The notes beneath the pieces are model-generated. The model was given only the letters and a program-made list of their open reading frames with translations. It was not told the DNA's origin and ran no database searches. Positions 1 to 8,356 of a stretch of 64,000 nucleotides of DNA are shown here, piece by piece. Position 1 is the stretch's first letter, and each line of letters begins with the position of its first letter. This DNA comes from Chloroflexota bacterium (lineage in GTDB: Bacteria > Chloroflexota > UBA6077 > FW602-bin22 > JAMCVK01), in the NCBI GenBank assembly GCA_023475225.1, contig JAMCVK010000025.1:1-64000 (forward strand), read 5' to 3'. The position numbers were made by a program, and so were the translations under genes.

Positions 1-261
1 CGCCCAAAGTTCCTTAGCATCAGCGATAGGGATCTGAGCCCAGCCCATCGAAGGTGACTCAGCGATGGTCAGTTCCACCGGTTTCACGGCCACTTTCGTT
101 GGCGTCGCCTCCGGAGCCTTAGTCGGGGTTGGCGCTGGCTTGGTCGGCGTCGGCGCCACCACTTTCGTTGGCGTTGGCGTTGGGGCAGCCGCCGGGGCAC
201 AGCTGGCCACAAGTAGTGACACAAGGCATAGCATCGAGACAGTGAACACAATTCTCTTCAT
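1..261 (-). CDS. ABC transporter solute-binding lipoprotein, N-terminal part (cut by window edge)
   Basis: The gene reads leftward from an ATG at 261 and leaves the window after 87 codons. A Lys-Arg start, a hydrophobic stretch and the lipobox LLVASC indicate a lipid-anchored exported protein. A Pro/Thr/Lys-rich linker (residues about 21-55) then leads into the sequence VELTIAESPSMGWAQIPIA, typical of the first strand of NitT/TauT-type periplasmic binding proteins. An AAGGAG ribosome site lies about 10 bases upstream. It is the last visible gene of the minus-strand operon whose ATPase and permease lie at 1466-3181, so it probably supplies the substrate for that importer. The substrate is not evident. 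Confidence 0.85.
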   Translation of the reverse strand, partial: MKRIVFTVSMLCLVSLLVASCAPAAAPTPTPTKVVAPTPTKPAPTPTKAPEATPTKVAVKPVELTIAESPSMGWAQIPIADAKELWA

Positions 262-734
262 AGTTCGGTCTGCTCCTTTCTGCTTTTAATCTTGGGAATC
301 ACCAGTATTCAGCCGACTTCTCTTACTGTCATCACCTCCTTTTATTTTCAGGTGCCCTCATCCCCCTTACCCCCTTCTCCCGCAAAGCGGGAGAAGGGGG
401 AATTGGGAGCTAGGGCGGAGCCCTAGAACCCTCCCAGAAGGGGGATTCCCCTTCTGGACTATCCCCTTGAGAGATGGGGGGATCGGATCTAGTCTGTATC
501 CCGATTCACTCCAAGTAGTGGGGCTGCGCCCTCCCTCCTTGACCACCCCAGCGGGAGAGGTAAGAAGCGTAGGCTAGACACAGCCCCAGAACCCCTCCCA
601 GAGGGGGTGATTCCTCTTCTGGACTACCCCCCAGGCGGGAGAGGGGAAATCATAATCTGGACGTAGCCCCGGAACCCTCCCTAAGTGTGGGGCTCGTCTC
701 TGCCCTCGGTACCCCTCCTCGACCTCCCCATCTA
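262..734. other. gene-free stretch made of nested-hairpin repeats
   Basis: No convincing gene lies between the cyclase and the lipoprotein. The stretch holds a perfect 14-bp stem with a 3-base loop (370-383 with 387-400), followed by degenerate copies of one repeat unit. The unit is marked by TCTGGACTA preceded by short G/C stems, at about 353-461, 582-627 and 661-693. The open frames here are by-products of these repeats. Confidence 0.7.
353..693 (-). repeat. dispersed nested-hairpin repeat, cluster of one good and two degenerate copies
   Basis: Read on the minus strand, the best copy (461 to 353) opens with TAGTCCAGAAGGGG, passes through several short G/C stem-loops and closes with a 14-bp perfect stem and GGGGGATGAGGGCA. 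The same opening and closing words bound the element at 20533-20690, and a worn copy lies at 26097-26170. Each is oriented toward the start of the next gene. Their function is unknown; a non-autonomous mobile repeat or an RNA-processing element are both possible. Confidence 0.7.
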
Positions 735-1445
735 CTAGTCCTCCTCGACGGCGATCACCCTGGCCGGGGCGCCATCGGTCCCCTTCAGCTTCAGCGGCAG
801 ACAGATGAACGTAACCCTTGGCTTGGTAATCGCCCCCAGGTTGGTACACCACTCGATCAGGATGATCCCTTTTCCCAAGAACTTCTTATGATTTTGTTCA
901 TGCAATGGGGATGGCCAACGACGCTCTGGAGGGGGATGCAAGGGATGGTCATCGGTCATGAAATCCTGGGCCAGGGCCTTTATCCCCTTGCTTATCAGCC
1001 AGTCACAGGCATCGGGGGCAAGGTGGATCATCTCCTCCCAGAACCGTTCGGTGCCCCAGGCGCGGTCGGTCCAACCGGTGCGGATTATGGCGATGTCACC
1101 CTCCTGCACCTCTGCCCCTGAGGCCTCTAAATCAGCAGCCGTGACGGCCTCGTTCGGCCGCTTATGGCTCATATCAATGACCACAGCCTCGCCTACCAGT
1201 TGCTCAAGGGGGATCTCATGATTGGCTAGGCCACCCTTTATGCAGTGATTAGGAGCATCGATATGGGTATAGCTCTGAGTCGTGGTCTCGAACCGCTGGA
1301 CGAAGAAGCCATGCTCCTCGATAGTTTCAATCGTCTCGAATTTCGTCGGCGGCTCTGGCGCCCCCATCACCTTACTGCGGGGAAATTGGACCCATTTCAC
1401 CTCTGGATCAACGGTTAGACTCAGGTCGATCAGTCGCTTCACCAT
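735..1445 (-). CDS. cyclase-family metal-dependent hydrolase (kynurenine-formamidase-like fold)
   Basis: This 236-residue protein matches the cyclase family (PF04199), whose members hydrolyse amide or ester bonds using a metal site in a HxGTHxDxPxH motif. A variant of that motif is visible around residues 59-69 as THIDAPNH, followed by a conserved-looking GDIAIIRTGW and a late TDDHPLHPP segment. There is no signal peptide, so it acts in the cytoplasm. It lies 20 bp downstream of the ABC ATPase gene in the same direction, suggesting it processes the imported compound. The family includes formamidases and isatin hydrolases, and the exact substrate cannot be read from the sequence. Confidence 0.85.
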   Translation of the reverse strand: MVKRLIDLSLTVDPEVKWVQFPRSKVMGAPEPPTKFETIETIEEHGFFVQRFETTTQSYTHIDAPNHCIKGGLANHEIPLEQLVGEAVVIDMSHKRPNEAVTAADLEASGAEVQEGDIAIIRTGWTDRAWGTERFWEEMIHLAPDACDWLISKGIKALAQDFMTDDHPLHPPPERRWPSPLHEQNHKKFLGKGIILIEWCTNLGAITKPRVTFICLPLKLKGTDGAPARVIAVEED

Positions 1446-1465
1446 CAGAGTACTCCTTTTGCTTT

Positions 1466-2311
1466 TTAAGCTGAAGGGCGGCGGCGCCCCTCCTGGGGCA
1501 GAATCGCCTTGACCTCCTGGTCAAAGGCGATCAAGATCTCCTCCCGAATCAGGTCGAGGATAGTATGTTTCGTCTCCACATAGGTGGAGGAGGTGATGAT
1601 TTCAGGGGTGCGGGGGCACGGGAGGAGGTTAGTGATGATCTGTTTGACCCGCCCCGGACGAGCCGTCATCAGGCAGATCCTGTCACCCAGGAGGATGGAC
1701 TCATCAATGTCGTGGGTCACGAAGACGATCGTCGTCCGGAATTGTTCACGGACATGCAGGAGCAACCCCTGCATCATGTAGCGGGTCTGAGAATCGAGGG
1801 AGCCGAAGGGCTCATCCATCAGCATCACCTTGGGATTGCTGGCCAGGATACGGGCAATGCCCACCCGCTGCTGCATCCCTCCGGAGAGCTCCTTAGGATA
1901 CTTCCTCTCAAACCCACTCAGTCCCACCAGCTTGATGTACTGCTCGGCTATCTCCCTCCGCGTAGTCTTATCCATCCCTCGCATCTTCAGCCCAAATTCG
2001 ACGTTCCCCAGGACAGAGAGCCAAGGAAAAAGGACGTATTGTTGGAAGACCACCCCCCGATCGGCCCCGGGCGTGGTCACCGCCTGGCCATCGATGTCGA
2101 CGAAGCCGGCTGCCGCCGGAACGAAGCCGGCAATGACGTTCAAGACAGTGGACTTCCCACAGCCTGAGGGCCCCAGGAGACAGACGAGCTCCCCTGGCTC
2201 CGCCTCCAGATCAAAATCTTGTACGGCGTGTACCGTGCCCCGCCCGGTTTCATAGATAACATTCAACCCCTTGATAACGATCTTGCCTTGCGCTGCGCTG
2301 GTTCTCTCCAT
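1466..2311 (-). CDS. ABC transporter ATP-binding protein, NitT/TauT type
   Basis: The protein has all motor motifs of an import ATPase: Walker A GPSGCGKST, the signature LSGGMQQRVGIAR, Walker B VMLMDEPFGSLD and the switch His in VFVTHDIDE. Its overall pattern fits the SsuB/TauB/NrtD branch that feeds small anions or aromatic acids. The ATG at 2311 is preferred because an AGGGGAG site lies 8 bases upstream; a GTG at 2320 is the alternative. It lies between the permease and the cyclase gene and powers the importer formed with 2345-3181 and the lipoprotein at 1-261. Confidence 0.93.
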   Translation of the reverse strand: MERTSAAQGKIVIKGLNVIYETGRGTVHAVQDFDLEAEPGELVCLLGPSGCGKSTVLNVIAGFVPAAAGFVDIDGQAVTTPGADRGVVFQQYVLFPWLSVLGNVEFGLKMRGMDKTTRREIAEQYIKLVGLSGFERKYPKELSGGMQQRVGIARILASNPKVMLMDEPFGSLDSQTRYMMQGLLLHVREQFRTTIVFVTHDIDESILLGDRICLMTARPGRVKQIITNLLPCPRTPEIITSSTYVETKHTILDLIREEILIAFDQEVKAILPQEGRRRPSA

Positions 2312-2344
2312 GACGATCACTCCCCTCTGGATTCACCTCGTCTC

Positions 2345-3181
2345 CTACTTGGACCAGAACAGCAACTTAGAAGAGACGAAGTTGAAGATGGCATCGGCCG
2401 TAGCCCCCAGGATGCCCAACATCAAAAGCCCGACAAGCATCCGATCGGCGCGGAAGATCAGGTGCGATTCCTCGATGCGGAACCCCAATCCGGCCGAAGC
2501 ACCAGTCATCTCGGCCGCAACCAGAACGATGAACGAGACGGCGATGCCCAGCCGTAGCCCGGCGACGACGAAGGGCAGGGCCGCCGGCAGCACCACCTCC
2601 AGGAATAACTGCCTATCTTTCGCCCCAAGACATTTGGCCGCCCGGATATAGTTGATATCTACCGCTCCCACCCCAACGTGTGTGTTCAACCAAACGGGGA
2701 AGAATACACCATAGGTGATCAGAAAGAGCTTCGGCGACTCCCCAAGACCGAACCAGAGGATGGCTAAGGGAACGAAAGCGATGGAGGGTATGGGACGGAA
2801 GAGTTGGATGATAGGCTCAAATAGCTGCCGCAGTAGTTGTACCCGCCCGGTAAGCAGTCCCATAGCGATGCCGATGAGTGAGCCAAGGGCAAAACCGCCC
2901 AGGGAGCGCTTAAGACTGGCGGCCAGGTCCTGCACAAGCATGCGGGTTTGAACCATAGAAATAGCCTCAGCTACCACCACGGTGGGTGGTGGTACGAAGT
3001 TGGGATCCAGAAGCCTGAGCCTGGCCGCCATCTCCCAGACGAATAGAAAGAGAAGTATGGAACTGATGCCAGCCAGGCCACCCGTAGGCTTCACCCTTTG
3101 CAGCCATCCCCCCCTTTTGGAAGCAGCCAGTAACATAGAACCGGCCTCATTTAGGGCACCTTCCGTTTTCGATATCTCCAC
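2345..3181 (-). CDS. ABC transporter permease, NitT/TauT (SsuC-like) type
   Basis: A 278-residue integral membrane protein with about six hydrophobic segments (first near residues 37-55). It carries the EAA-type loop for ATPase contact near residues 180-200 (RAAKCLGAKDRQLFLEVVLP). The preferred start is GTG at 3181, preceded by a GGGGGTG site. It is the membrane channel of the importer encoded by its downstream neighbours. The companion permease at 49096 belongs to the same subfamily but to a separate operon. Confidence 0.92.
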   Translation of the reverse strand: MEISKTEGALNEAGSMLLAASKRGGWLQRVKPTGGLAGISSILLFLFVWEMAARLRLLDPNFVPPPTVVVAEAISMVQTRMLVQDLAASLKRSLGGFALGSLIGIAMGLLTGRVQLLRQLFEPIIQLFRPIPSIAFVPLAILWFGLGESPKLFLITYGVFFPVWLNTHVGVGAVDINYIRAAKCLGAKDRQLFLEVVLPAALPFVVAGLRLGIAVSFIVLVAAEMTGASAGLGFRIEESHLIFRADRMLVGLLMLGILGATADAIFNFVSSKLLFWSK

Positions 3182-3238
3182 CTCGACACCCCCTTATCTA
3201 GACATCCTCAACTAGCGCAGGGCTACACCTTCGCCCTA

Positions 3239-3997
3239 TCACCCCCCAAGGATGACCTTCAGGCCGCTTAAGATACCGACCATCCCCGTGCCAATGACCA
3301 GGGCGAAGACCAAGCCCTGAAATAGGCCACCTTGAATATACTTGGATAACTTGACACTGGCCAGAAAGCCAACGACCACAGCCGGGGTGAACAACATAGC
3401 ATTTTGCAGGACATGTCCATTCAGGGCTCCCAGAGGGGACAGCATCCCTATCGCCACCAGGTTTGAAAGGAGGAAAAAGGCCACCAGCGTGGTACGGAAC
3501 TTCTCCTTGTCATAGCGTTGGTTTGTAAAGTAGAGAGCTACGGGGGGGCCGCTCATGGCGGTGCTGCTGTTCATAGCACCACTGATAAATCCCACAACGG
3601 CAGAGGCGAGGGTCTCATTCTTGACCGTCCTCGTGTAGCCAAATATCAGCGGAAGAGAGGAGAGCACCACAGACGTTCCAATCAATATTTTCAATAGTGG
3701 GGCACTCATTACTACTAAGAGGTAAGCCCCCAGTGGCGTTCCTACAACACTGGCGATGGACAGGGGCACGATTCGACTAATGTCCAAATAGTGCCTTCCC
3801 TGCCAGATGATGAACACGTCCAGCAATGAGCCCAAGAGAAGCACTAACATAACCGTGCTTCTCGGTTCGAAGAACAGGAGGAGAATGGGGGCGCTCACCA
3901 GGGCAAAGCCGAAACCGGTCGAGCCCTGCGTGAGTGCGGCAAAAAGGATCCCCCCAAAGGCTAGAAGAGGTAGTTGCTGGGCTAAGAGCTGTCCCAT
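3239..3997 (-). CDS. TauE/SafE (TSUP) family membrane transporter
   Basis: A 252-residue, multi-span hydrophobic protein with the glycine-rich openings GSTGFGFALVSAPILLLF and SGAMNSSTAMSGPPVALYF typical of the two half-repeats of the TSUP family (PF01925). These proteins move sulfite, sulfonates or small organic anions across the membrane. The ATG is 9 bp from the GntR stop and has a TTAGGAG ribosome site. As the gene directly after the regulator and before the ABC genes, it probably exports a product or by-product of the imported compound, such as an oxidised sulfur anion. That role is inference. Confidence 0.85.
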   Translation of the reverse strand: MGQLLAQQLPLLAFGGILFAALTQGSTGFGFALVSAPILLLFFEPRSTVMLVLLLGSLLDVFIIWQGRHYLDISRIVPLSIASVVGTPLGAYLLVVMSAPLLKILIGTSVVLSSLPLIFGYTRTVKNETLASAVVGFISGAMNSSTAMSGPPVALYFTNQRYDKEKFRTTLVAFFLLSNLVAIGMLSPLGALNGHVLQNAMLFTPAVVVGFLASVKLSKYIQGGLFQGLVFALVIGTGMVGILSGLKVILGG

Positions 3998-4005
3998 TCA
4001 ATCTC

Positions 4006-4797
4006 CTAAGATGGTCTACTGAGCAAGTTAGGGCTGTCGAAATCCAGGACGGTGGCTGGTCTTTTCCTTTTCAACCTCATGGCGTACCTTATTCGATCTC
4101 CTCGATAATGTAGCTCCTCATACTCAAGCACTGACGAATCCACCGCAAAGACAGTGCGCTGGATGAGCAGGATCGGTGCCCCCACAGGCACCCCCAGTAC
4201 TTCTGCTGTATGCTTATCGGCGGCCGATGCTTCGATGCAGTAATCGGCCTCTCCCAGGAGGATGCCATATTTATCCTCCAAGAGGCTGAAGATCGGATGG
4301 GCGGTGAGGTCATCTTCAGCAATCTGACGCCCTAAGCGGGGTGGGATATAGGTAACGTCAAGAGAAACCGGCTGTCCATTTGCCAGGCGGACACGTTCGA
4401 TGCGGACAACCTCATCACCCAGAGAAAGATGGAGCTGCTCAGCCACCCCCTTCGTCGCCGGTACAGTCTCGATGCCGATGACCCTGGCCGTTGGTTGAAA
4501 ACCGAGGGCTACCATGTCCTCAACGAAGCCAGTGAGCCCGCTGAGCTCCTGTTCGATGCGTGGCTGACGGATGAAGGTTCCCTTTCCTCTTTTGCGATAG
4601 AGCAGCCCATCTTTGACAAGGTCGTTGATCGCCTGACGTACAGTAGTACGGCTCACACCAAACCTGGTGGTGAGCTCCTGCTCTGTCTCCAGGCGGGCTC
4701 CAGGCAGCAGATCACCCTTCTCGATCTGCTGGCGGATGATCTCGCGTACCTGGTAGTAAAGGGGCAAGGGGCTCTCTTCAGAGACTATCTCCGCCAT
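4006..4797 (-). CDS. GntR-family (HutC/UTRA) transcriptional regulator
   Basis: The N-terminal winged helix-turn-helix (about residues 12-75, with LTTRFGVSRTTVRQAINDLV) is followed by a UTRA ligand-binding domain (about 95-240). The ATG at 4797 is chosen because AAGGAG lies 8 bases upstream; an ATG at 4818 lacks a ribosome site. HutC-type regulators usually repress their own operon until a metabolite binds the UTRA domain. A perfect 7-2-7 palindrome at 4885-4900 is a likely operator. It heads the five-gene transport operon running to the left edge and presumably controls it. Confidence 0.92.
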   Translation of the reverse strand: MAEIVSEESPLPLYYQVREIIRQQIEKGDLLPGARLETEQELTTRFGVSRTTVRQAINDLVKDGLLYRKRGKGTFIRQPRIEQELSGLTGFVEDMVALGFQPTARVIGIETVPATKGVAEQLHLSLGDEVVRIERVRLANGQPVSLDVTYIPPRLGRQIAEDDLTAHPIFSLLEDKYGILLGEADYCIEASAADKHTAEVLGVPVGAPILLIQRTVFAVDSSVLEYEELHYRGDRIRYAMRLKRKRPATVLDFDSPNLLSRPS

Positions 4798-4884
4798 AGA
4801 TTCCGCTCCTTGTGGCATCCATCATTCGAGTTATCTTTCCCAGCTGGTACGCTATCGGCCTAAACGCCCACTAATAATTAGTAG

Positions 4885-4900
4885 TAATGTAGTTACATTA
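4885..4900. promoter_or_regulatory. palindromic operator candidate for the GntR regulator
   Basis: TAATGTA-GT-TACATTA is a perfect 7+2+7 palindrome, 88 bp upstream of the regulator start, with a GT.TA.AC-like core as favoured by HutC-type proteins. A second short palindrome (CTAATAATTAG) lies immediately beside it. Assignment to this regulator is by position. Confidence 0.55.
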
Positions 4901-5140
4901 TACCATATTTGTCAAGAGATTCCGCATGAAGGTGAATAGCAAGTGGCCAGGGGCAGAACCCTCCGTAGGTCTTTGGAGATGTGCCTCCCTCGTAGCAGGA
5001 GCCCCAAAGGCTATCTTGAACATCCCTTGGGAAGTTGGAAATGCTGTTCAACGCCCTCCCCGGAGGCTTCAACCAATATTCGGGTGAGACAACTATGAAA
5101 GACTGAACCACAGAGGAAGCCCGCTGTAACAAGGATGATC
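4901..5140. other. non-coding stretch between two operons
   Basis: I see no supported gene or RNA here. The upstream part of the GntR promoter region lies at the left end. An 83-codon frame across it has no ribosome site and no family resemblance. Confidence 0.5.
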
Positions 5141-6085
5141 TCACGACGTCGGCGTGAGGATGGATTCGATATACTCCTCGCTGACCTTTCTTCGCCCTTG
5201 GATCTCCTGTCGCTTATGGAGCATCAAGGGCAACTGCAGCAGGGCCGCCAGCTGTCCCCGTAGTCGGGCTCGGGCAGCTGGCTCACAGAGATGGAGCAAT
5301 GCTTCTCCAGCGAGCCTGAGTTGAGTCCAAACGATGCGCAAAATATATTTCCGCAGCAGTCCCGGCGGCATATCCTTAACGATAACGTTGATGAAATTAC
5401 GTCCACAATAGAAGCTAGCCACCTCCCCTCCACCACTGGCGCTCAGATGATGATAGACACGAGCGGTAGGGACGTACCGACAGCGATAACCAGCCAGTTG
5501 TGCCCGAAAGCTGAGATCGACATCCTCGCAATAGCCGCCAAAATCCTCGTCGAACAGGCCTATTTCTTCCAGCAAGGAGCGCCGATAAGCCGCTGCTCCA
5601 GCACAGGCGCCGAAGACATATATCTGGTCATCGAATCGACCATCATCCTTCTGCCAAACGCCACGATTACCTGGCCTTCCATCACAGGTGTAGAAATCGC
5701 CGGCCGAGTGAATGGTATCGCGCCGGTCAAACAGTAGAATCTTTGAGGCACAAAGTCTCGCTTGCGGATCACCTTCTAGAGCCGTGCAGAGCTCGGCTAA
5801 CCACTGCGGCGCAACCTCTGTATCATTGTTCAAAACGGCTATTATTTCGCCCCTCGAACGGCGAATCCCCTCATTAACTGCCCCACTGAAGAAGCGATTT
5901 TGGGGCAGCTTGATGAGGACCACTTCAGGATAGTGCTGGGTAATGAGCTGTACGGAATCATCCGTTGAGCCATTGTCGACAACTATCGTCTCAAAGTGCC
6001 GGTAGGTCTGGGACCTGAGGGAATCAAGACAGGTGGGTAACAGCCTAGCCCCATTCCAGTTGGGAATGATCACAGAGGCGAACAC
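5141..6085 (-). CDS. GT2-family glycosyltransferase (rhamnosyltransferase-like)
   Basis: The protein begins with the nucleotide-sugar fold of GT2 enzymes: SVIIPNWNG at the first strand, VVDNGSTDDS, the metal-site region AVLNNDTEV near residue 90, and a late GYCEDVDLSFR motif. This pattern matches dTDP-rhamnose-using WbbL-type enzymes that extend surface polysaccharides. The GTG start at 6085 overlaps the rfbD end by 16 bp and has GGAGGA upstream inside rfbD. Coupling to the rhamnose synthesis gene supports dTDP-rhamnose as donor, though this is inferred. Confidence 0.88.
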   Translation of the reverse strand: MFASVIIPNWNGARLLPTCLDSLRSQTYRHFETIVVDNGSTDDSVQLITQHYPEVVLIKLPQNRFFSGAVNEGIRRSRGEIIAVLNNDTEVAPQWLAELCTALEGDPQARLCASKILLFDRRDTIHSAGDFYTCDGRPGNRGVWQKDDGRFDDQIYVFGACAGAAAYRRSLLEEIGLFDEDFGGYCEDVDLSFRAQLAGYRCRYVPTARVYHHLSASGGGEVASFYCGRNFINVIVKDMPPGLLRKYILRIVWTQLRLAGEALLHLCEPAARARLRGQLAALLQLPLMLHKRQEIQGRRKVSEEYIESILTPTS

Positions 6086-6918
6086 AAAAAGTCCTCCAGG
6101 GCCTCCTCCCAGGGGCGCATGGTGATCCCTAAAGCCGTCGCAGCGCAGAAGTTACGCAGCTCTGAGCAGGTCGGCCTGGCGGCCGGCAGAGGGTACTTTT
6201 TAATGTATTCAGCAGTGGTCATCGGCACCAGGCGAACCTTCTTCTTAATTAACCCAAGGATCTTGCTTATATATTCGTAACGAGAGCAGCGGCCTTCATT
6301 AGTGAGGTGATAGAGTCCATAGAGCGGACGCTCAATCAATTTAGCTAAGGCCAGGGCCAAATCGCGGGCATAGGTAGGAGAACCGCTCTCATCAGTCACG
6401 GCCAGAATCTCCTCCTGCTGCTCAGCCAGGTGCATAATGGTCTTAACGAAATTGCGTCCCGTGGCACTATAGAGCCAGGCTGTGCGCACGATATAGAAGC
6501 GATCGAGCAGCATCTGCACGTAGCGTTCGCCGGCCAGTTTGGATTTACCGTACATGTTGATGGGGTTCGGCTCATCGAACTCCAGGTATGGCTCACCCTT
6601 CTTTCCATCGAAGACATAGTCGGTGCTGATATAGACCATCGCTGCCCCCACCTGATGAGCAGCCAGGGCTACGCTTTGCGTGCCCAGTCCATTCACACGG
6701 TAAGCAGTGTCCGGATCGAGCTCGCAGCCATCGACATTCGTAAGGGCTGCGGCGTGAATGATGACATCTGGGGCAAATTCTTCGATAGCCCTCAGCGTAG
6801 CCTCGTAATCCGTAATATCTAGATCGGGTAAGTCAGCCAGGCCAAGTGTCTGAGTCTCCAGAACCTTCTGGAGATCTACCCCCAACTGACCTCGGCTGCC
6901 GGTGATGAAGATCCTCAT
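6070..6918 (-). CDS. rfbD: dTDP-4-dehydrorhamnose reductase
   Basis: The last enzyme of dTDP-L-rhamnose synthesis, reducing dTDP-4-dehydrorhamnose with NAD(P)H. It starts with the Rossmann loop TGSRGQLG and continues with HAAALTNVDGCE, the YxxxK catalytic pair in MYGKSKLAGE (about residues 127-131) and VRTAWLYS, all standard for the extended SDR RmlD family. The 282-residue length is normal. A strong AGGGAGAGG site precedes the ATG. The other rfb genes are not in this window, although a sugar nucleotidyltransferase lies at 11284. Confidence 0.93.
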   Translation of the reverse strand: MRIFITGSRGQLGVDLQKVLETQTLGLADLPDLDITDYEATLRAIEEFAPDVIIHAAALTNVDGCELDPDTAYRVNGLGTQSVALAAHQVGAAMVYISTDYVFDGKKGEPYLEFDEPNPINMYGKSKLAGERYVQMLLDRFYIVRTAWLYSATGRNFVKTIMHLAEQQEEILAVTDESGSPTYARDLALALAKLIERPLYGLYHLTNEGRCSRYEYISKILGLIKKKVRLVPMTTAEYIKKYPLPAARPTCSELRNFCAATALGITMRPWEEALEDFLCSPL

Positions 6919-7109
6919 CTTACCTCTCCCTAGCAGGTTCGCCTATCTGGTGGATGTATTCTACCATAACCGTACGTATTGCCCTCTGTATACTTATGGG
7001 TGTAACATTGATTTGTGAACTATTTTGTGAACTATGCTGGGTAGAAGAGGCTGTCCTCTTTGACCCATACTGAACATTCTCCAGTAATTGTACTGAAAGG
7101 TACAGAACC

Positions 7110-7757
7110 TTGGACCTTTCCCTGCTCGTCATCTTTATCACCTCTTTGATAGTGGGGCTCTCAGGGGCGCTGATGCCAGGGCCATTACTCACGGTGACTA
7201 TAAGTGAAAGTGCCCGCATCGGCCGCCGCGCCGGCCCACTTCTGATCCTGGGGCATGGCCTGATCGAGCTAATCTTAGTAGTTGCCCTTTTCATTGGACT
7301 CAGCAGACTACTCAGTCATAACCTGGTGGCTGGAAGTATTGGGGCCTTAGGGGGTAGCTTCCTTATCTGGATGGGCTTCAGTCTGACTTATGATGCCTGG
7401 AAGGATAGGATACAATTGTTTGGAGGATCAGGTCAGGCAGCTCGGTCCCATCGCCCCATCTTGACCGGGATACTCGCCAGCATCGCCAATCCTTATTGGG
7501 TACTCTGGTGGATCACGGTCGGGGCCAGCTATATCATCTGGTCACTACAACACGGCCTCGCCGGACTAATCTCATTTTACACTGGACACATCTTGTCAGA
7601 CCTGGGTTGGTATAGCCTGGTAGCCGTAATCGTCGTTAGCAGTAGAAAAATAATCAACGATACGGTCTATCGAGGCATCTTTCTCGCCTGTGGACTGTTT
7701 CTCATCCTTCTCGGCCTCTATTTCATCAACTTTGGCCTGGGCTTCTGGCTAAGATGA
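7110..7757 (+). CDS. LysE-family amino-acid exporter
   Basis: A 215-residue protein with about six membrane segments and the LysE/RhtB hallmark near the N-terminus (LSGALMPGPLLTVTISESAR). Members export lysine, homoserine, threonine or other small amino compounds. The start is TTG at 7110, with GAAAGG nine bases upstream; no ATG gives a full first helix. It stands alone, divergent from rfbD and convergent with the nitroreductase. Two 11-bp direct repeats (TTTGTGAACTA at 7012 and 7024) lie in its upstream region and could bind a regulator. Confidence 0.87.
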   Translation: MDLSLLVIFITSLIVGLSGALMPGPLLTVTISESARIGRRAGPLLILGHGLIELILVVALFIGLSRLLSHNLVAGSIGALGGSFLIWMGFSLTYDAWKDRIQLFGGSGQAARSHRPILTGILASIANPYWVLWWITVGASYIIWSLQHGLAGLISFYTGHILSDLGWYSLVAVIVVSSRKIINDTVYRGIFLACGLFLILLGLYFINFGLGFWLR

Positions 7758-7770
7758 GCAGCCGAGGAGA

Positions 7771-8355
7771 TCAGCGAGGCACACCAACAGGAATAATATA
7801 GAGTGGCTGATGATTGGGTGGACAGCCGATAGCCAATTGCACCTTCTGATCGTAGAAGGCGGCGATAGGGACGCTGGCCAGAGCCAGGGCTACCGCCTGT
7901 AAATGGACATTCTGCGCTATATGCCCAGCCTCGAGGATGACATATCGCTCGGCCCTAGCACCGTATTTTGCCGCCGTTCGTTCGTAGATGACAGTGATGA
8001 TCATATTCAATGGGGCTTCCCAGATATACCTCTGTCCGAGAGCCGCTGCTGATAGTTGTTCTCGCCAATCGCCGGGCTTGACCATCTTCAAGGAGTGGTC
8101 TCTCGGTGAATAATGATAAATCCCCTGTGACAACACTGCGTACAGTTCCACCGGATAAAGAGCCCCTGCAGAAGGGGCCGCTCGTAATCCTTCCCTCCTA
8201 TCCGTGATCCCTTGAGCCACCCAGAGCAGTTGGGAAATCTCTTCTAGCGACAGCTCCCTCCGGCTATAGCGGCGAACGGAGCGTCGCCTCATGACGGCCT
8301 CTTCCAGAGACATCTGACCCGATAAGCGCGGTGTTGGTAGCTGAATAGTCTCCAT
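7771..8355 (-). CDS. nitroreductase-family oxidoreductase (SagB/ThcOx-like)
   Basis: A 194-residue flavoprotein-type protein with the family opening RRRSVRRYSRRELSLEEISQ (residues about 20-39), AAPSAGALYPVELY and a C-terminal GHIAQNVHLQAVALAL segment. It matches the SagB-type dehydrogenase branch, which oxidises diverse substrates with FMN. The ATG lies one base beyond the pfkA stop, so it is co-transcribed with pfkA. No peptide-cyclisation partners are beside it, so a role in natural product formation is not supported. A longer frame upstream only shadows pfkA. Confidence 0.87.
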   Translation of the reverse strand: METIQLPTPRLSGQMSLEEAVMRRRSVRRYSRRELSLEEISQLLWVAQGITDRREGLRAAPSAGALYPVELYAVLSQGIYHYSPRDHSLKMVKPGDWREQLSAAALGQRYIWEAPLNMIITVIYERTAAKYGARAERYVILEAGHIAQNVHLQAVALALASVPIAAFYDQKVQLAIGCPPNHQPLYIIPVGVPR

Positions 8356-8356
8356 C

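Noticed and set aside
687-1121. 144-codon plus-strand frame opposite the cyclase gene
   Set aside because: It mirrors the real gene on the other strand, has no ribosome site and no family pattern.
4893-5144. 83-codon minus frame between the glycosyltransferase and the GntR gene
   Set aside because: No ribosome site, no domain, runs through the operator region; treated as non-coding.
7012-7034. Two TTTGTGAACTA repeats before the LysE gene as a defined operator
   Set aside because: Only two short copies with no neighbouring regulator; mentioned with the gene but not called as a site.
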